Source: an uncultured Oscillospiraceae bacterium (GTDB lineage Bacteria; Bacillota; Clostridia; Oscillospirales; Oscillospiraceae). Taken from it: a stretch of DNA of 64,000 nucleotides. A model generated the notes under the pieces. The model was not told the origin of the DNA. It made no database searches and saw only the letters and a program-made list of their open reading frames with translations. This document shows positions 7,256 to 15,160 of this stretch, in pieces (position 1 is the stretch's first letter; every line of letters begins with the position of its first letter). The stretch covers positions 62,001 through 126,000 of the forward strand of contig CANRFT010000001.1 of assembly GCA_947629955.1 (NCBI GenBank). Reading direction: 5' to 3'. The position numbers and the translations under genes were made by a program.

Positions 7256-8269
7256 ATGATAAACACTGTCACGTTTCCCGGCCTTGGGCTGGAATTTGAA
7301 CTGAACCGGGTGGCCTTTTCCGTCTTCGGCCACAATATCTACTGGTACGGGGTCATCATCGCATGCGGGTTCCTGCTGGCGGTGGGATACGCCATGTGGC
7401 GGGCGCCGAGGTATCGCATGGACCCGGACAAGATCATCGACCTGCTGTTCTTCGCCGTGCCCCTGTGCATCATCGGGGCGCGGGCCTACTATGTGATCTT
7501 CAACCCCTCCATCTGCTACGACGCGGACGGAAACTTCAGCTTCTACCGCATGATCGCCCTGTGGGACGGGGGCCTCGCCATCTACGGCGGGGTGCTGACG
7601 GCCATCGCGGTGGTGGTGATCTATTGCAGGGTCAGGAAGCAGTCCCTGTGGGACTATCTGGATCTGGGCAGCCTGGGCGTGATGATCGGCCAGCTGGTGG
7701 GCCGGTGGGGCAACTTCGTCAACGTGGAGGCCTACGGCGGCCTTACCACCGTCCCCTGGCGGATGTGCTCCGAGTCCATCGCCAACTGGCTGTGGAGCCA
7801 GGGCCAGATCACCGATATGGACACCTACCGGGCGGTCATCGACGGCACCCTGGGCGTCCACCCCACCTTCTTCTACGAGTCCCTGTGGAATCTGCTGGGC
7901 TTTGTGATCCTGGCCCTGCTGGCCCGGAGGCGGAAGTTCAAAGGGCAGAACTTCGCCGGGTACCTGATCTGGTACGGCTTCGGCCGGGCGGTCATCGAGG
8001 GGCTGCGCACCGACAGCCTGTACTTCTTCGGCACCGGCATCCGCGCCTCCCAGATGGTGGGCATCCTCTCCGTCATTGCGGGGGTCGTGATGCTCGTCGT
8101 GCGCAGCCGGACGGGGAAGATCGTACCTGAGACGGAGGCGGCGGAGCCCGTCCCGGCGGGGGAGGGCGAGACGCCCCCGGAGGACATCGGGGCGGAGGAC
8201 GGCGGGGAGGAGACGCCTCCCGCCCAAAACGACATACAGGAGGAGAAGACCGATGGCGACGGTAATTGA
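7256..8269 (+). CDS. lgt: Prolipoprotein diacylglyceryl transferase
   Basis: A 337-aa membrane enzyme that moves diacylglyceryl from phosphatidylglycerol to the lipobox cysteine of prolipoproteins. About seven membrane segments are visible, and the Lgt signature runs through LGVMIGQLVGRWGNFVNVEAYG, with GALAR-like HPTFFYESLWN later. After about residue 285 an acidic, proline-rich tail (TEAAEPVPAGEGETPPEDIGAED) extends beyond the usual length and is probably cytosolic and disordered. RBS AAGAGGTC precedes the ATG. The 3' end overlaps folD by 17 bases. Confidence 0.95.
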   Translation: MINTVTFPGLGLEFELNRVAFSVFGHNIYWYGVIIACGFLLAVGYAMWRAPRYRMDPDKIIDLLFFAVPLCIIGARAYYVIFNPSICYDADGNFSFYRMIALWDGGLAIYGGVLTAIAVVVIYCRVRKQSLWDYLDLGSLGVMIGQLVGRWGNFVNVEAYGGLTTVPWRMCSESIANWLWSQGQITDMDTYRAVIDGTLGVHPTFFYESLWNLLGFVILALLARRRKFKGQNFAGYLIWYGFGRAVIEGLRTDSLYFFGTGIRASQMVGILSVIAGVVMLVVRSRTGKIVPETEAAEPVPAGEGETPPEDIGAEDGGEETPPAQNDIQEEKTDGDGN

Positions 8270-9092
8270 CGGCAAGGCCCTGGCGGCCAAGGTGAAGGAG
8301 CAGGTCCGGCAGGAGGCGGCGTCGCTGGAGCGCAAGCCCGGACTGGCGGTGATCATCGTGGGGGACGACCCCGCGTCCCGGGTCTATGTGAACAGCAAGC
8401 GGAAGGACTGCGCCGAGTGCGGCTTCGTCAGCGAGGAGTTCGCCCTGCCCGCCTCCACGAAGCAGGAGGACCTGCTGGCCCTGGTGGGGACGTTGAACCA
8501 CCGGGACGACATCGACGGCATCCTGGTCCAGCTGCCCCTGCCCAGAGGGCTGGACGAGCGGGAGGTGCTGCTGGCCATCGACCCCGCCAAGGATGTGGAC
8601 TGCTTCCACCCTTATAACGTGGGGCAGCTCACCATCGGGGAGCCGGTGTTCCAGCCCTGCACCCCCGGCGGCGTCATGGAGATGCTGAAGGAGTATCACA
8701 TCGATCCGGCGGGGAAGAAGTGCGTGGTGCTGGGCCGGTCCAACATCGTGGGCAAGCCCATGGCCCTGCTGCTGCTCCACGCCCACGGCACCGTGACCAT
8801 CTGCCACTCCAGGACGCCGGACCTGGCGGCGGAGTGCGCGGAGGCGGACATCCTGGTGTCCGCCGTGGGGAAGACCGGCCTCGTCACCGCCGACATGGTG
8901 AAGGAGGGGGCCGTGGTCATCGACGTGGCCATGAACCGCAACGAGGCCGGCAAGCTCTGCGGCGACGTGCGCTATGACGAGGTGAAGGAGAAGGCCTCCT
9001 TCATCACCCCCGTCCCCGGCGGCGTGGGGCCCATGACGCGGGCCATGCTCATGCGGAACACGCTGACGGCGGCGCAAAACCATCAGAAATAA
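8253..9092 (+). CDS. folD: Bifunctional methylenetetrahydrofolate dehydrogenase / cyclohydrolase FolD
   Basis: A 279-aa enzyme interconverting 5,10-methylene-, methenyl- and 10-formyl-THF with NADP. The substrate loop YVNSKRKDC, the segment DGILVQLPLP and the Rossmann motif VVLGRSNIVGKPMALLL are intact, ending in the usual TPVPGGVGPMT. AGGAGGAG precedes the ATG, within the end of lgt, so the two are coupled. The one-carbon role fits glyA nearby. Confidence 0.97.
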   Translation: MATVIDGKALAAKVKEQVRQEAASLERKPGLAVIIVGDDPASRVYVNSKRKDCAECGFVSEEFALPASTKQEDLLALVGTLNHRDDIDGILVQLPLPRGLDEREVLLAIDPAKDVDCFHPYNVGQLTIGEPVFQPCTPGGVMEMLKEYHIDPAGKKCVVLGRSNIVGKPMALLLLHAHGTVTICHSRTPDLAAECAEADILVSAVGKTGLVTADMVKEGAVVIDVAMNRNEAGKLCGDVRYDEVKEKASFITPVPGGVGPMTRAMLMRNTLTAAQNHQK

Positions 9093-9096
9093 GAGA

Positions 9097-9119
9097 AGGG
9101 GCGGCCGGCGGCCGCCCCT
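9097..9119. terminator. Shared palindrome / terminator between convergent genes (family B type)
   Basis: Perfect 10-bp stem AGGGGCGGCC / GGCCGCCCCT with loop ggc, just after folD. The TAG stop codon of the convergent small gene is formed by its edge. Confidence 0.65.
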
Positions 9120-9306
9120 ATTTCTCGCTCTGCTCGATGTAGATGTCCTCCGCCCCCTCCAGGGCGGCGCGCAGGCGCTCCATCACCACCCGGACGTGGT
9201 CCCAGTCATAGGCGTGGGGCAGCATCATATCGCGGATCATATAGGACAGGACGCCGTCCACCTCGCTCACCAGGTGGGCGTAGGGTTTTTCAAATAGATC
9301 GGGCAT
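9118..9306 (-). CDS. Small hypothetical protein
   Basis: 62 aa, acidic, with no membrane segment or recognised motif. Sequence features are EKPYAHLVSEVDGVLSYMI, HAYDWDHVRVVMERL and a C-terminal acidic helix. The ATG at 9306 has AAGGAGG 8 bases upstream, which supports it as a real gene. It is convergent with folD, and its stop codon is part of the palindrome at 9097-9119. I do not recognise the family. Confidence 0.65.
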   Translation of the reverse strand: MPDLFEKPYAHLVSEVDGVLSYMIRDMMLPHAYDWDHVRVVMERLRAALEGAEDIYIEQSEK

Positions 9307-9404
9307 AACAGACACCTCCTTGACTACAAGGCGATTATAGGCGATTCAGTAAGAATTGTCAATCTAAAATCGCTTTCAGTGGTATTTTAATCAGGGTGAG
9401 TGTT

Positions 9405-9572
9405 ATGCAGTCAGAGAGACCGCTGAAAAGCAAAATCAGCATCACGCTGGACGACCCGATCCTGGAACGCCTGAAAGCCGAGGCGGAGTATCAGGACCGC
9501 TCTATGTCCAGCTATATCAACCTGCTCCTGCGGGACCATTTTGAGCGGCTGGACAAAAAGCGGAACGGGTAA
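9405..9572 (+). CDS. Small ribbon-helix-helix protein
   Basis: 55 aa starting MQSERPLKSKISITLDD. The beta strand SKISITL followed by two helices (PILERLKAEAEYQ, SMSSYINLLLRDHF) is a CopG/Arc-type ribbon-helix-helix, DNA-binding as a dimer. An AGGGTGAG lies just upstream of the ATG. A strong terminator follows 8 bases after the stop, so the gene is a single unit. No toxin partner follows in the same transcript; the candidate type I module begins 46 bases later. Confidence 0.75.
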   Translation: MQSERPLKSKISITLDDPILERLKAEAEYQDRSMSSYINLLLRDHFERLDKKRNG

Positions 9573-9579
9573 AATGATG

Positions 9580-9606
9580 AAAGCCCACCCCGCAAGGGTG
9601 GGCTTT
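9580..9606 (+). terminator. Terminator of the small ribbon-helix-helix gene
   Basis: Perfect stem AAAGCCCACCC / GGGTGGGCTTT with loop cgcaa; ends in TTTGT. Confidence 0.8.
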
Positions 9607-9617
9607 GTCATATAGCG

Positions 9618-9645
9618 TTGACATTTTTGTCGAACTCTGTATAAT
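9618..9645 (+). promoter_or_regulatory. Consensus promoter for the candidate toxin mRNA
   Basis: TTGACA (9618-9623), 16-base spacer, TATAAT (9640-9645). Both hexamers are perfect consensus. The predicted transcript starts near 9652. Confidence 0.9.
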
Positions 9646-9711
9646 AAGCTGTGGAAAGGGTGCTACCATAACGGTAGGCGGTCGGCCACGCCCCTGAAAG
9701 GGGGTGACCTT

Positions 9712-9795
9712 ATGCCTCTGATTATCACGTTTCACGTCTTCAGTTTCACTGTGACGGTGCGGATAAAAAGGGACAACCGCCACTCTGCCAAGTGA
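9712..9795 (+). CDS. 27-aa candidate type I toxin peptide
   Basis: The ORF encodes MPLIITFHVFSFTVTVRIKR followed by DNRHSAK: a hydrophobic beta-prone half and a strongly basic end. AGGGGGTGA lies 5 bases before the ATG, but CCCC (9691-9694) can pair with the GGGG of that site (9700-9703), so the ribosome site may be hidden. Bases 9672-9687 can pair with 9836-9851 (16 bp, three G-U), a long 5'-3' interaction of the kind known from type I toxin mRNAs. An antisense transcript converges on its 3' half. I cannot name the family, and toxicity is an inference. Confidence 0.55.
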   Translation: MPLIITFHVFSFTVTVRIKRDNRHSAK

Positions 9796-9866
9796 CGGTT
9801 GTTCTGGGCTTAGCTCAATAACAATCTTCATTTCGGGCTGACCGCTTATCGGTGGCGCCCTTTCCG
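9765..9866 (-). ncRNA. Candidate antisense RNA antitoxin
   Basis: A minus-strand promoter with perfect consensus lies at 9873-9901, so a transcript should start near 9866. It would run to a hairpin (9775-9784 / 9791-9800) followed by GTCCC and five T at 9765-9769. The RNA of about 100 bases is fully complementary to the 3' end of the 27-aa reading frame and its trailer. The convergent 3' overlap matches the txpA/ratA and bsrG/SR4 layout. Confidence 0.5.
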
Positions 9867-9872
9867 TTTGTT

Positions 9873-9901
9873 ATTATAGCTGACATCCCGCGTTTTGTCA
9901 A
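9873..9901 (-). promoter_or_regulatory. Consensus promoter of the candidate antisense RNA
   Basis: On the minus strand TTGACA (9896-9901), 17-base spacer, TATAAT (9873-9878). Perfect consensus, placed just after the nth stop codon. Confidence 0.9.
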
Positions 9902-9915
9902 GCATATGGCACGAT

Positions 9916-10560
9916 TCAGCCCTCAAATTCCGTCTGCGCGTACTTGCACCACACCGTCAGCGGGCACTCCCCGCACTTGGCCTTCCGGGCGGTGCAGACG
10001 GCCCGGCCGTGGAGCACCATCCGGTGGCAGAAGTTGTTGGACTCCTCCGGCGGCAGGACGGCCCGGAGCTGCGTCTCCACCTTGGCCGGGTCGGTGGTGC
10101 CGTCGGTGAGACCCAGCCGCCCGGTGATGCGGATGCAGTGGGTGTCCGCCACCACCGCGCCGGGGGTCCGGTAGATGTCCCCCAGGATCAGGTTGGCGGT
10201 CTTGCGGCCCACGCCGGGGAGCTTCAGCAGCTCCTCCATGGTGCCGGGCACCTTGCCGCCGTAGTCCCGGAGGAGCATCTGGGCGGAGCGGACGATGTCC
10301 CGGCTCTTGCCCCGGAAAAACCCGCAGGAGTGGATGTACTGCCCCACCTCCTCCGGATCGGCCTCGGCGAAGGCCTCCAGGGTGGGGAAGCGGGCGTACA
10401 GGGCGGGGGTGACCATGTTCACCCGCTCGTCGGTACACTGGGCGGACAGGCGGACGGCGAAGAGCAGCTCGTAGTCCTTGTCATACTGGAGAGAGCAGAG
10501 GGAGTCGGGGTACAGCTCCTTGAGGGCGTCCACGATGTGAAGAACGGTTTCCTGTTCCAT
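9916..10560 (-). CDS. nth: Endonuclease III
   Basis: A 214-aa DNA glycosylase / AP lyase that removes oxidised pyrimidines. The helix-hairpin-helix LPGVGRKTANLIL holds the catalytic Lys, and VADTHCIRI holds the catalytic Asp. The C-terminal 4Fe-4S motif C-x6-C-x2-C-x5-C (CTARKAKCGECPLTVWC) is complete. The start MEQETVLHI at 10560 follows AGAGGTGA. It is transcribed away from glyA. Confidence 0.97.
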   Translation of the reverse strand: MEQETVLHIVDALKELYPDSLCSLQYDKDYELLFAVRLSAQCTDERVNMVTPALYARFPTLEAFAEADPEEVGQYIHSCGFFRGKSRDIVRSAQMLLRDYGGKVPGTMEELLKLPGVGRKTANLILGDIYRTPGAVVADTHCIRITGRLGLTDGTTDPAKVETQLRAVLPPEESNNFCHRMVLHGRAVCTARKAKCGECPLTVWCKYAQTEFEG

Positions 10561-10643
10561 AAAAAGGTCACCTCTGACGAGTTTTTCATCATTGTACCAC
10601 AAAACGACGGAAAAAGCGAGACGGATTTTTCTTGCGGAAACAG

Positions 10644-10673
10644 TTGTGCTCCACATATGACCTGTGGTATAAT
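10644..10673 (+). promoter_or_regulatory. Promoter for glyA
   Basis: TTGTGC (10644-10649), 18-base spacer, TATAAT (10668-10673). Confidence 0.65.
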
Positions 10674-10709
10674 GCCTGTGTATCAAATTTGAAAGGCGGA
10701 GACCTTCCT

Positions 10710-11960
10710 ATGGTTTTGGAACAGATCGATTTCCTGGAGCAGTTCGACCCGGAGGTGGGCGCGGCGGTCCGCGCCGAGCTGGAGCGTCAGCAGGGCAACC
10801 TGGAGCTGATCGCGTCGGAGAATATCGTGTCGGAGGCGGTGCTGGCCGCCGCCGGCAGTGTTTTGACCAATAAGTACGCCGAGGGCTATCCCGGCAAGCG
10901 GTATTACGGCGGCTGCGTCCACGTGGACGTGGTGGAGCGGCTGGCCATCGACCGGGCCTGTGAGCTGTTCGGGGCGAAATTCGCCAACGTGCAGCCCCAC
11001 TCGGGGGCCCAGGCCAATTACGCCGTGTATATGGCCCTGTGCCAGCCGGGTGACACCGTGCTGGGCATGAACCTGGACCACGGCGGACACCTGACCCACG
11101 GCAGCCCCGTGAATTTCTCGGGTAAATACTTCAACGTGGTGTCCTATGGGGTGGACGAGCTCACCGGCCGCATCGACTACGACGCGCTGGAGAAGATCGC
11201 CCGGGAGTGCCAGCCCCGGATGATCGTGGCGGGGGCCTCCGCCTATCCCCGGATCATCGACTTCAAGCGCTGCCGGGAGATCGCCGACGAGGTGGGGGCG
11301 TATCTCTGGGTGGACATGGCCCACATCGCCGGCCTGGTGGCGGCGGGGTTCCATCCCTCGCCGGTGCCCTATGCCCACGTGACCACCACCACCACCCACA
11401 AGACCCTCCGGGGCCCCCGTGGCGGCATGCTCCTCACCAACGACGAGGACATCGCCAAGAAGCTGAACTCCGCCGTGTTCCCCGGCTCCCAGGGCGGGCC
11501 CCTCATGCACATCATCGCCGCCAAGGCGGTGGCCCTGGGGGAGGCCCTGAAGCCCGAGTTCAAGGCGTATCAGCGGCAGGTGGTGAAGAACGCCGCCGCC
11601 CTGGCGGAGGGCCTTACCTCCCGTGGGATGAAGCTGGTGTCCGGCGGCACCGACAACCACCTGTGCCTGGTGGATCTGCGGGAGTTAGGCGACCTCACCG
11701 GCAAGGAGCTGGAGCGCCGGCTGGACGAGGTGCGCATCACCGTCAACAAGAACAAGGTCCCCGGCGACACCCGGTCCCCCTTCCAGACCAGCGGCCTGCG
11801 GCTGGGCACCCCCGCTGTCACCAGCCGGGGCCTCACCGAGGCCGACATGGATCAGGTGGCCCAGTATATCGCCTGGGCGGCCACCGACTTCAACGCCAGA
11901 GCCGAGGAGATCCGCGCCGGCGTCGCCGCCCTCACCGCCAGATACCCCATATACAAGTGA
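10710..11960 (+). CDS. glyA: Serine hydroxymethyltransferase
   Basis: A 416-aa PLP enzyme interconverting serine plus THF with glycine plus methylene-THF. The N-terminal LIASENIVS, the HGGHLTHG region and the PLP lysine in [14 protein letters not shown] are intact. The start MVLEQIDFL at 10710 follows AAAGGCGGAG. It supplies one-carbon units used by FolD upstream. The gene ends 56 bases before a LURP-one gene that may be read through from it. Confidence 0.98.
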   Translation: MVLEQIDFLEQFDPEVGAAVRAELERQQGNLELIASENIVSEAVLAAAGSVLTNKYAEGYPGKRYYGGCVHVDVVERLAIDRACELFGAKFANVQPHSGAQANYAVYMALCQPGDTVLGMNLDHGGHLTHGSPVNFSGKYFNVVSYGVDELTGRIDYDALEKIARECQPRMIVAGASAYPRIIDFKRCREIADEVGAYLWVDMAHIAGLVAAGFHPSPVPYAHVTTTTTHKTLRGPRGGMLLTNDEDIAKKLNSAVFPGSQGGPLMHIIAAKAVALGEALKPEFKAYQRQVVKNAAALAEGLTSRGMKLVSGGTDNHLCLVDLRELGDLTGKELERRLDEVRITVNKNKVPGDTRSPFQTSGLRLGTPAVTSRGLTEADMDQVAQYIAWAATDFNARAEEIRAGVAALTARYPIYK

Positions 11961-12016
11961 TTGGCCCCATTGCAAAGCGATCCTGAAAATTTATCATAAA
12001 AGGAGAGCGAATACCA

Positions 12017-12499
12017 ATGAAGATGATCCTGAAACAGCGTATCTTTACCTGGTTCGACAGCTACGACATCTACGACGAGAGCGGCGCCGTCCTCTACAAG
12101 GTGGAGGGCAAGCCCGACTGGGGCCACCGGCTCCAGGTCTACGACCCCAACGGCGACTACCTGGGCATGATCAAGCAGGAGCTGTTCCACTTGGAGGACA
12201 CCTTCGATGTCTATATCGGCCAGGACAAGGTGGGCAAGATCCAGAAGAAGTTCTCCCTGCTGACCCCTAAGTTCGCCATCGACTACAACGGCTGGGAAGT
12301 GGACGGCAAGTGGATGGAGTGGAACTACACCATCAAGAGCGGCGATGATACCATCGCCACCGTCAAGCAGGAGCTGCTCCACATCGGCGACACCTATGTC
12401 ATCGACGTGGAGAACGAGGCGGACGCCCTGGGCGTGCTGCTGGTGATGCTGGCCATCGACGCCGACAAGCACTCCCGGGAGCCCCAGCACCAGTCCTGA
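12017..12499 (+). CDS. LURP-one-related (YxjI-like) protein
   Basis: 160 aa of a Tubby-like beta-barrel fold, with alternating strands such as FTWFDSYDIYDESGAVLYKVEG, LQVYDPNGDYLGMIKQ and a C-terminal hydrophobic helix (ADALGVLLVMLAIDA). Family members may bind phosphoinositides or act as scaffolds, but the bacterial role is not known. AGGAGAG precedes the ATG. A perfect hairpin follows at 12515-12541, so it ends the glyA unit or stands alone. Confidence 0.8.
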   Translation: MKMILKQRIFTWFDSYDIYDESGAVLYKVEGKPDWGHRLQVYDPNGDYLGMIKQELFHLEDTFDVYIGQDKVGKIQKKFSLLTPKFAIDYNGWEVDGKWMEWNYTIKSGDDTIATVKQELLHIGDTYVIDVENEADALGVLLVMLAIDADKHSREPQHQS

Positions 12500-12514
12500 A
12501 CTGAAACAATGACG

Positions 12515-12541
12515 CAGAGGCGGCGCTGAAAGCCGCCTCTG
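12515..12541. terminator. Hairpin after the LURP-one gene
   Basis: Perfect stem CAGAGGCGGC / GCCGCCTCTG, loop of 7; no T run, so the strength is uncertain. Confidence 0.5.
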
Positions 12542-12576
12542 TCCGTATGGACCGCACATAAAAGGGGGTGGAGGAG

Positions 12577-13839
12577 ATGTATCAGCCCTTGGCAGACCGC
12601 ATCCGGCCGGAGACGCTGGACGAGGTGGTGGGCCAGCAGCACATTTTGGGCAAGGACGGCCTGCTGCGCCGGGTCATCGAGAGCGGCAAGATCCCCAATA
12701 TGGTGTTCTACGGCCCCTCGGGCACCGGCAAGACCACTGTGGCCAACATCATCGCCAAGCAGTCCGGGCGCACCCTGAGAAGGCTCAACGCCACCACCGC
12801 CTCTCTCTCCGACATCCGGGAGATCATGGACGAGGTGGGCACCCTCATCGCCCCCAACGGCGTGCTGCTGTACCTGGACGAGATCCAGTACTTCAACAAG
12901 AAGCAGCAGCAGTCCCTGTTGGAGTTCATCGAGAACGGCAAGATCACCCTGGTGGCCTCCACCACCGAGAACCCCTACTTCACCATCTTCAACGCGATTT
13001 TGTCCCGGTCCACCGTGTTCGAGTTCAAAATGCTCACCGCGGAGGACATCCTGCCCGCCGTGGACCGGGGAATCGACATCCTGGCAAACGAGATGGGCGT
13101 GAAGGTGACCTGCGAGGAGGGGGTGCGGGAGCACCTGGCCGCCTCCTGCGGCGGGGACGTGCGCAAAGCCCTGAACGCGGTGGAGCTGCTCCTGTCGGCC
13201 AGCCGCATCGACAGGGGGAAGCTCACCGTCACCCTGGACGACGCGAAACTGGTGGCCCAGCGCTCCGCCATGCGCTACGACCGGGACGGGGACGACCACT
13301 TCGACATCGCCTCGGCGCTGATGAAGTCCCTCCGGGGCTCCGACCCCGACGCCGCCCTCCACTACCTGGCGCGGCTGCTGGAGGCGGGGGACATGATCAC
13401 CGCCATCCGGCGCATCCTCTGCTCCGCCAGCGAGGACATCGGCATGGCCTACCCCCAGGCCATCTCCATCGTGAAGGCCTGCGTGGACAGCGCCTTGCAG
13501 GTGGGCCTCCCGGAGGCGAGGCTCCATCTGGCCCAGGCGGTGATCCTGCTGGCCACCGCGCCCAAATCCAACAGCGTGGTCATGGCCATCGACGCCGCCC
13601 AGGCGGACGTCCGCGCCGGAAAGACGGGGGACTACCCCAGGCACTTGCAGAACGTCCACGCCGACGGCGCCGGCTTCGAGCGGGAGCAGGGGTATCTCTA
13701 CCCCCACGACTTCCCGGACCACTGGGTGGACCAGCAGTATCTGCCCGACGCCATCAGGGACCACAAATACTACGAGTTCGGCCCCAACAAGAACGAGCAG
13801 GCCGCCAAGGCCTACTGGGACAAGATCAAGAGGAAATGA
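12577..13839 (+). CDS. rarA: Replication-associated recombination protein A (RarA/MgsA)
   Basis: A 420-aa AAA+ ATPase of the clamp-loader group that acts at stalled forks. The Walker A is GPSGTGKTT, the Walker B-like motif is LYLDEIQ, and the sensor region is STTENPYF. The C-terminal tetramerisation and MgsA domain runs to YWDKIKRK. The ATG at 12577 is preferred to a GTG at 12568 because AGGGGGTG then has a 6-base spacing. DUF951 follows at 10 bases. Confidence 0.95.
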   Translation: MYQPLADRIRPETLDEVVGQQHILGKDGLLRRVIESGKIPNMVFYGPSGTGKTTVANIIAKQSGRTLRRLNATTASLSDIREIMDEVGTLIAPNGVLLYLDEIQYFNKKQQQSLLEFIENGKITLVASTTENPYFTIFNAILSRSTVFEFKMLTAEDILPAVDRGIDILANEMGVKVTCEEGVREHLAASCGGDVRKALNAVELLLSASRIDRGKLTVTLDDAKLVAQRSAMRYDRDGDDHFDIASALMKSLRGSDPDAALHYLARLLEAGDMITAIRRILCSASEDIGMAYPQAISIVKACVDSALQVGLPEARLHLAQAVILLATAPKSNSVVMAIDAAQADVRAGKTGDYPRHLQNVHADGAGFEREQGYLYPHDFPDHWVDQQYLPDAIRDHKYYEFGPNKNEQAAKAYWDKIKRK

Positions 13840-13849
13840 GGGGATCCCC

Positions 13850-14047
13850 ATGCCGATGGACATCCGGGTGGGCGACATCGTGGAGATGAAAAAGCAGCAC
13901 CCCTGCGGCAGCAAAGAGTGGACGGTGCTCCGGGTGGGCATGGACTTCAAGCTGCGCTGTACCGGCTGCGGCCATGAGGTGATGACCCCCCGCGTCAAGG
14001 CGGAGAAGGCCATCCGCAAGGTCAAACGGGAGGGGGAGACGGTATGA
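13850..14047 (+). CDS. DUF951 small zinc-binding protein
   Basis: 65 aa, with HPCGS...WTVLRVGMDFKLRCTGCGH. Three conserved cysteines plus His form a probable zinc site in a beta-barrel. Members are widespread in Firmicutes, often next to ychF or parB, and have no proven role. GAGGGG precedes the ATG. The last four bases overlap hisC (ATGA), so the two are co-translated. Confidence 0.9.
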   Translation: MPMDIRVGDIVEMKKQHPCGSKEWTVLRVGMDFKLRCTGCGHEVMTPRVKAEKAIRKVKREGETV

Positions 14048-15099
14048 AGGAGTTCTGGAGCAGGCGCATCAAGGGCGCGGTGCCCTACACCCCCGGCGAA
14101 CAGCCCAAGGACCGGAAATTCGTCAAGCTGAACACCAACGAGTGCCCCTATCCGCCCTCGCCGAAGGTGATCGATGCCATCCAAGCGGCGGCGGGGGAGA
14201 CGTTGCGGCTGTACCCCGACCCGGAGTGCACTGAGCTCCGCGCAGCCATCGCAAAATGGGAGGGTCTGCGGCCAGAGCAGGTGTTCTGCTCCAATGGCTC
14301 CGACGAGGCGCTGGCCTTCGCCTTTCAGGCGTTTTTCGATGCGGACCGGGAGATCGTGTTCCCCCGGATCACCTACAGCTTTTACCCCGTCTACACCAGC
14401 TACTTCGGCCTGAACTGCCGCCAGGTGCCCATGAATCCCGACTTCTCCGACCCCATCGACCTGCTGTGCGGGAACAACGGGGGAGTGGTGCTGGCCAACC
14501 CCAACGCTCCCACCGGAATCGCCGTGGGGCTGGACACGGTGGAGAAGCTGCTGAACGCCAACCCGGAGGTCGTCGTCATCGTGGACGAGGCCTATGTGGA
14601 TTTCGGGGCGGACAGCGCCGTGGGGCTCATCGACAGGTACCCCAATCTGCTGGTGGTGCAGACCGCCTCCAAGTCCCGGTCGCTGGCCGGTTTGAGAGTG
14701 GGCTGGGCCATGGGGAACGAGAACCTCATCGCCGGCCTGCGGTGCGTGCGGGACTCCATCAACTCCTACACCGTGGACCGGCTGGCCCAGGCCGGCGCGA
14801 AAGCCGCCATCGAGGACGAGGGCTACTTCCAGGCCACCCGCAAAAAGGTGATGGACACCCGGGAGCGGGCCGCCGAAGCCTTAAAGGGAAAAGGCTTTAC
14901 CGTCCTGCCCTCCCAGGCCAATTTCCTGTTCGCCCGGCACCCGGACCGCGGGGGGAAGGAGCTGCTGGACGGCCTCCGGGCCAAAGGCGTGCTGGTGCGC
15001 TGGTGGGGGGACCCGCTGATCAAGGACTGGCTCCGTATCTCCATCGGGACCGACGGGGAGATGGAGGCGCTGATGAACGCGCTGGACGAATTGATCTGA
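14044..15099 (+). CDS. hisC: Histidinol-phosphate aminotransferase
   Basis: A 351-aa class I/II PLP aminotransferase converting imidazole acetol phosphate plus glutamate to histidinol phosphate. LNTNECPYPPSP, NPNAPTG, DEAYVDF and the PLP lysine in TASKSRSLAGLRVG are present. It lies 43 kb from the other his genes of this window (57914-62136), so the histidine pathway is split. A strong terminator follows at 15108-15138. Confidence 0.95.
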   Translation: MKEFWSRRIKGAVPYTPGEQPKDRKFVKLNTNECPYPPSPKVIDAIQAAAGETLRLYPDPECTELRAAIAKWEGLRPEQVFCSNGSDEALAFAFQAFFDADREIVFPRITYSFYPVYTSYFGLNCRQVPMNPDFSDPIDLLCGNNGGVVLANPNAPTGIAVGLDTVEKLLNANPEVVVIVDEAYVDFGADSAVGLIDRYPNLLVVQTASKSRSLAGLRVGWAMGNENLIAGLRCVRDSINSYTVDRLAQAGAKAAIEDEGYFQATRKKVMDTRERAAEALKGKGFTVLPSQANFLFARHPDRGGKELLDGLRAKGVLVRWWGDPLIKDWLRISIGTDGEMEALMNALDELI

Positions 15100-15103
15100 A
15101 CAG

Positions 15104-15138
15104 AAAAGGCGGCCAGCCGGAACTTCCGGCTGGCCGCC
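15104..15138. terminator. Bidirectional terminator between hisC and the surface-protein cluster
   Basis: Perfect 13-bp stem (15108-15120 / 15126-15138), loop aactt, with AAAA on the left that reads as T run on the minus strand. Confidence 0.85.
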
Positions 15139-15160
15139 TGCGCATAGCTCTGAGGTCAAC

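Noticed and set aside
9517..9831. 104-codon minus-strand frame across the candidate type I locus
   Set aside because: No ribosome site before its ATG and it runs through two terminator hairpins; the antisense transcript is better explained as non-coding.
12394..14184. 596-codon open frame on the minus strand over rarA and DUF951
   Set aside because: Shadow frame with no domain pattern; rarA Walker motifs are on the plus strand.
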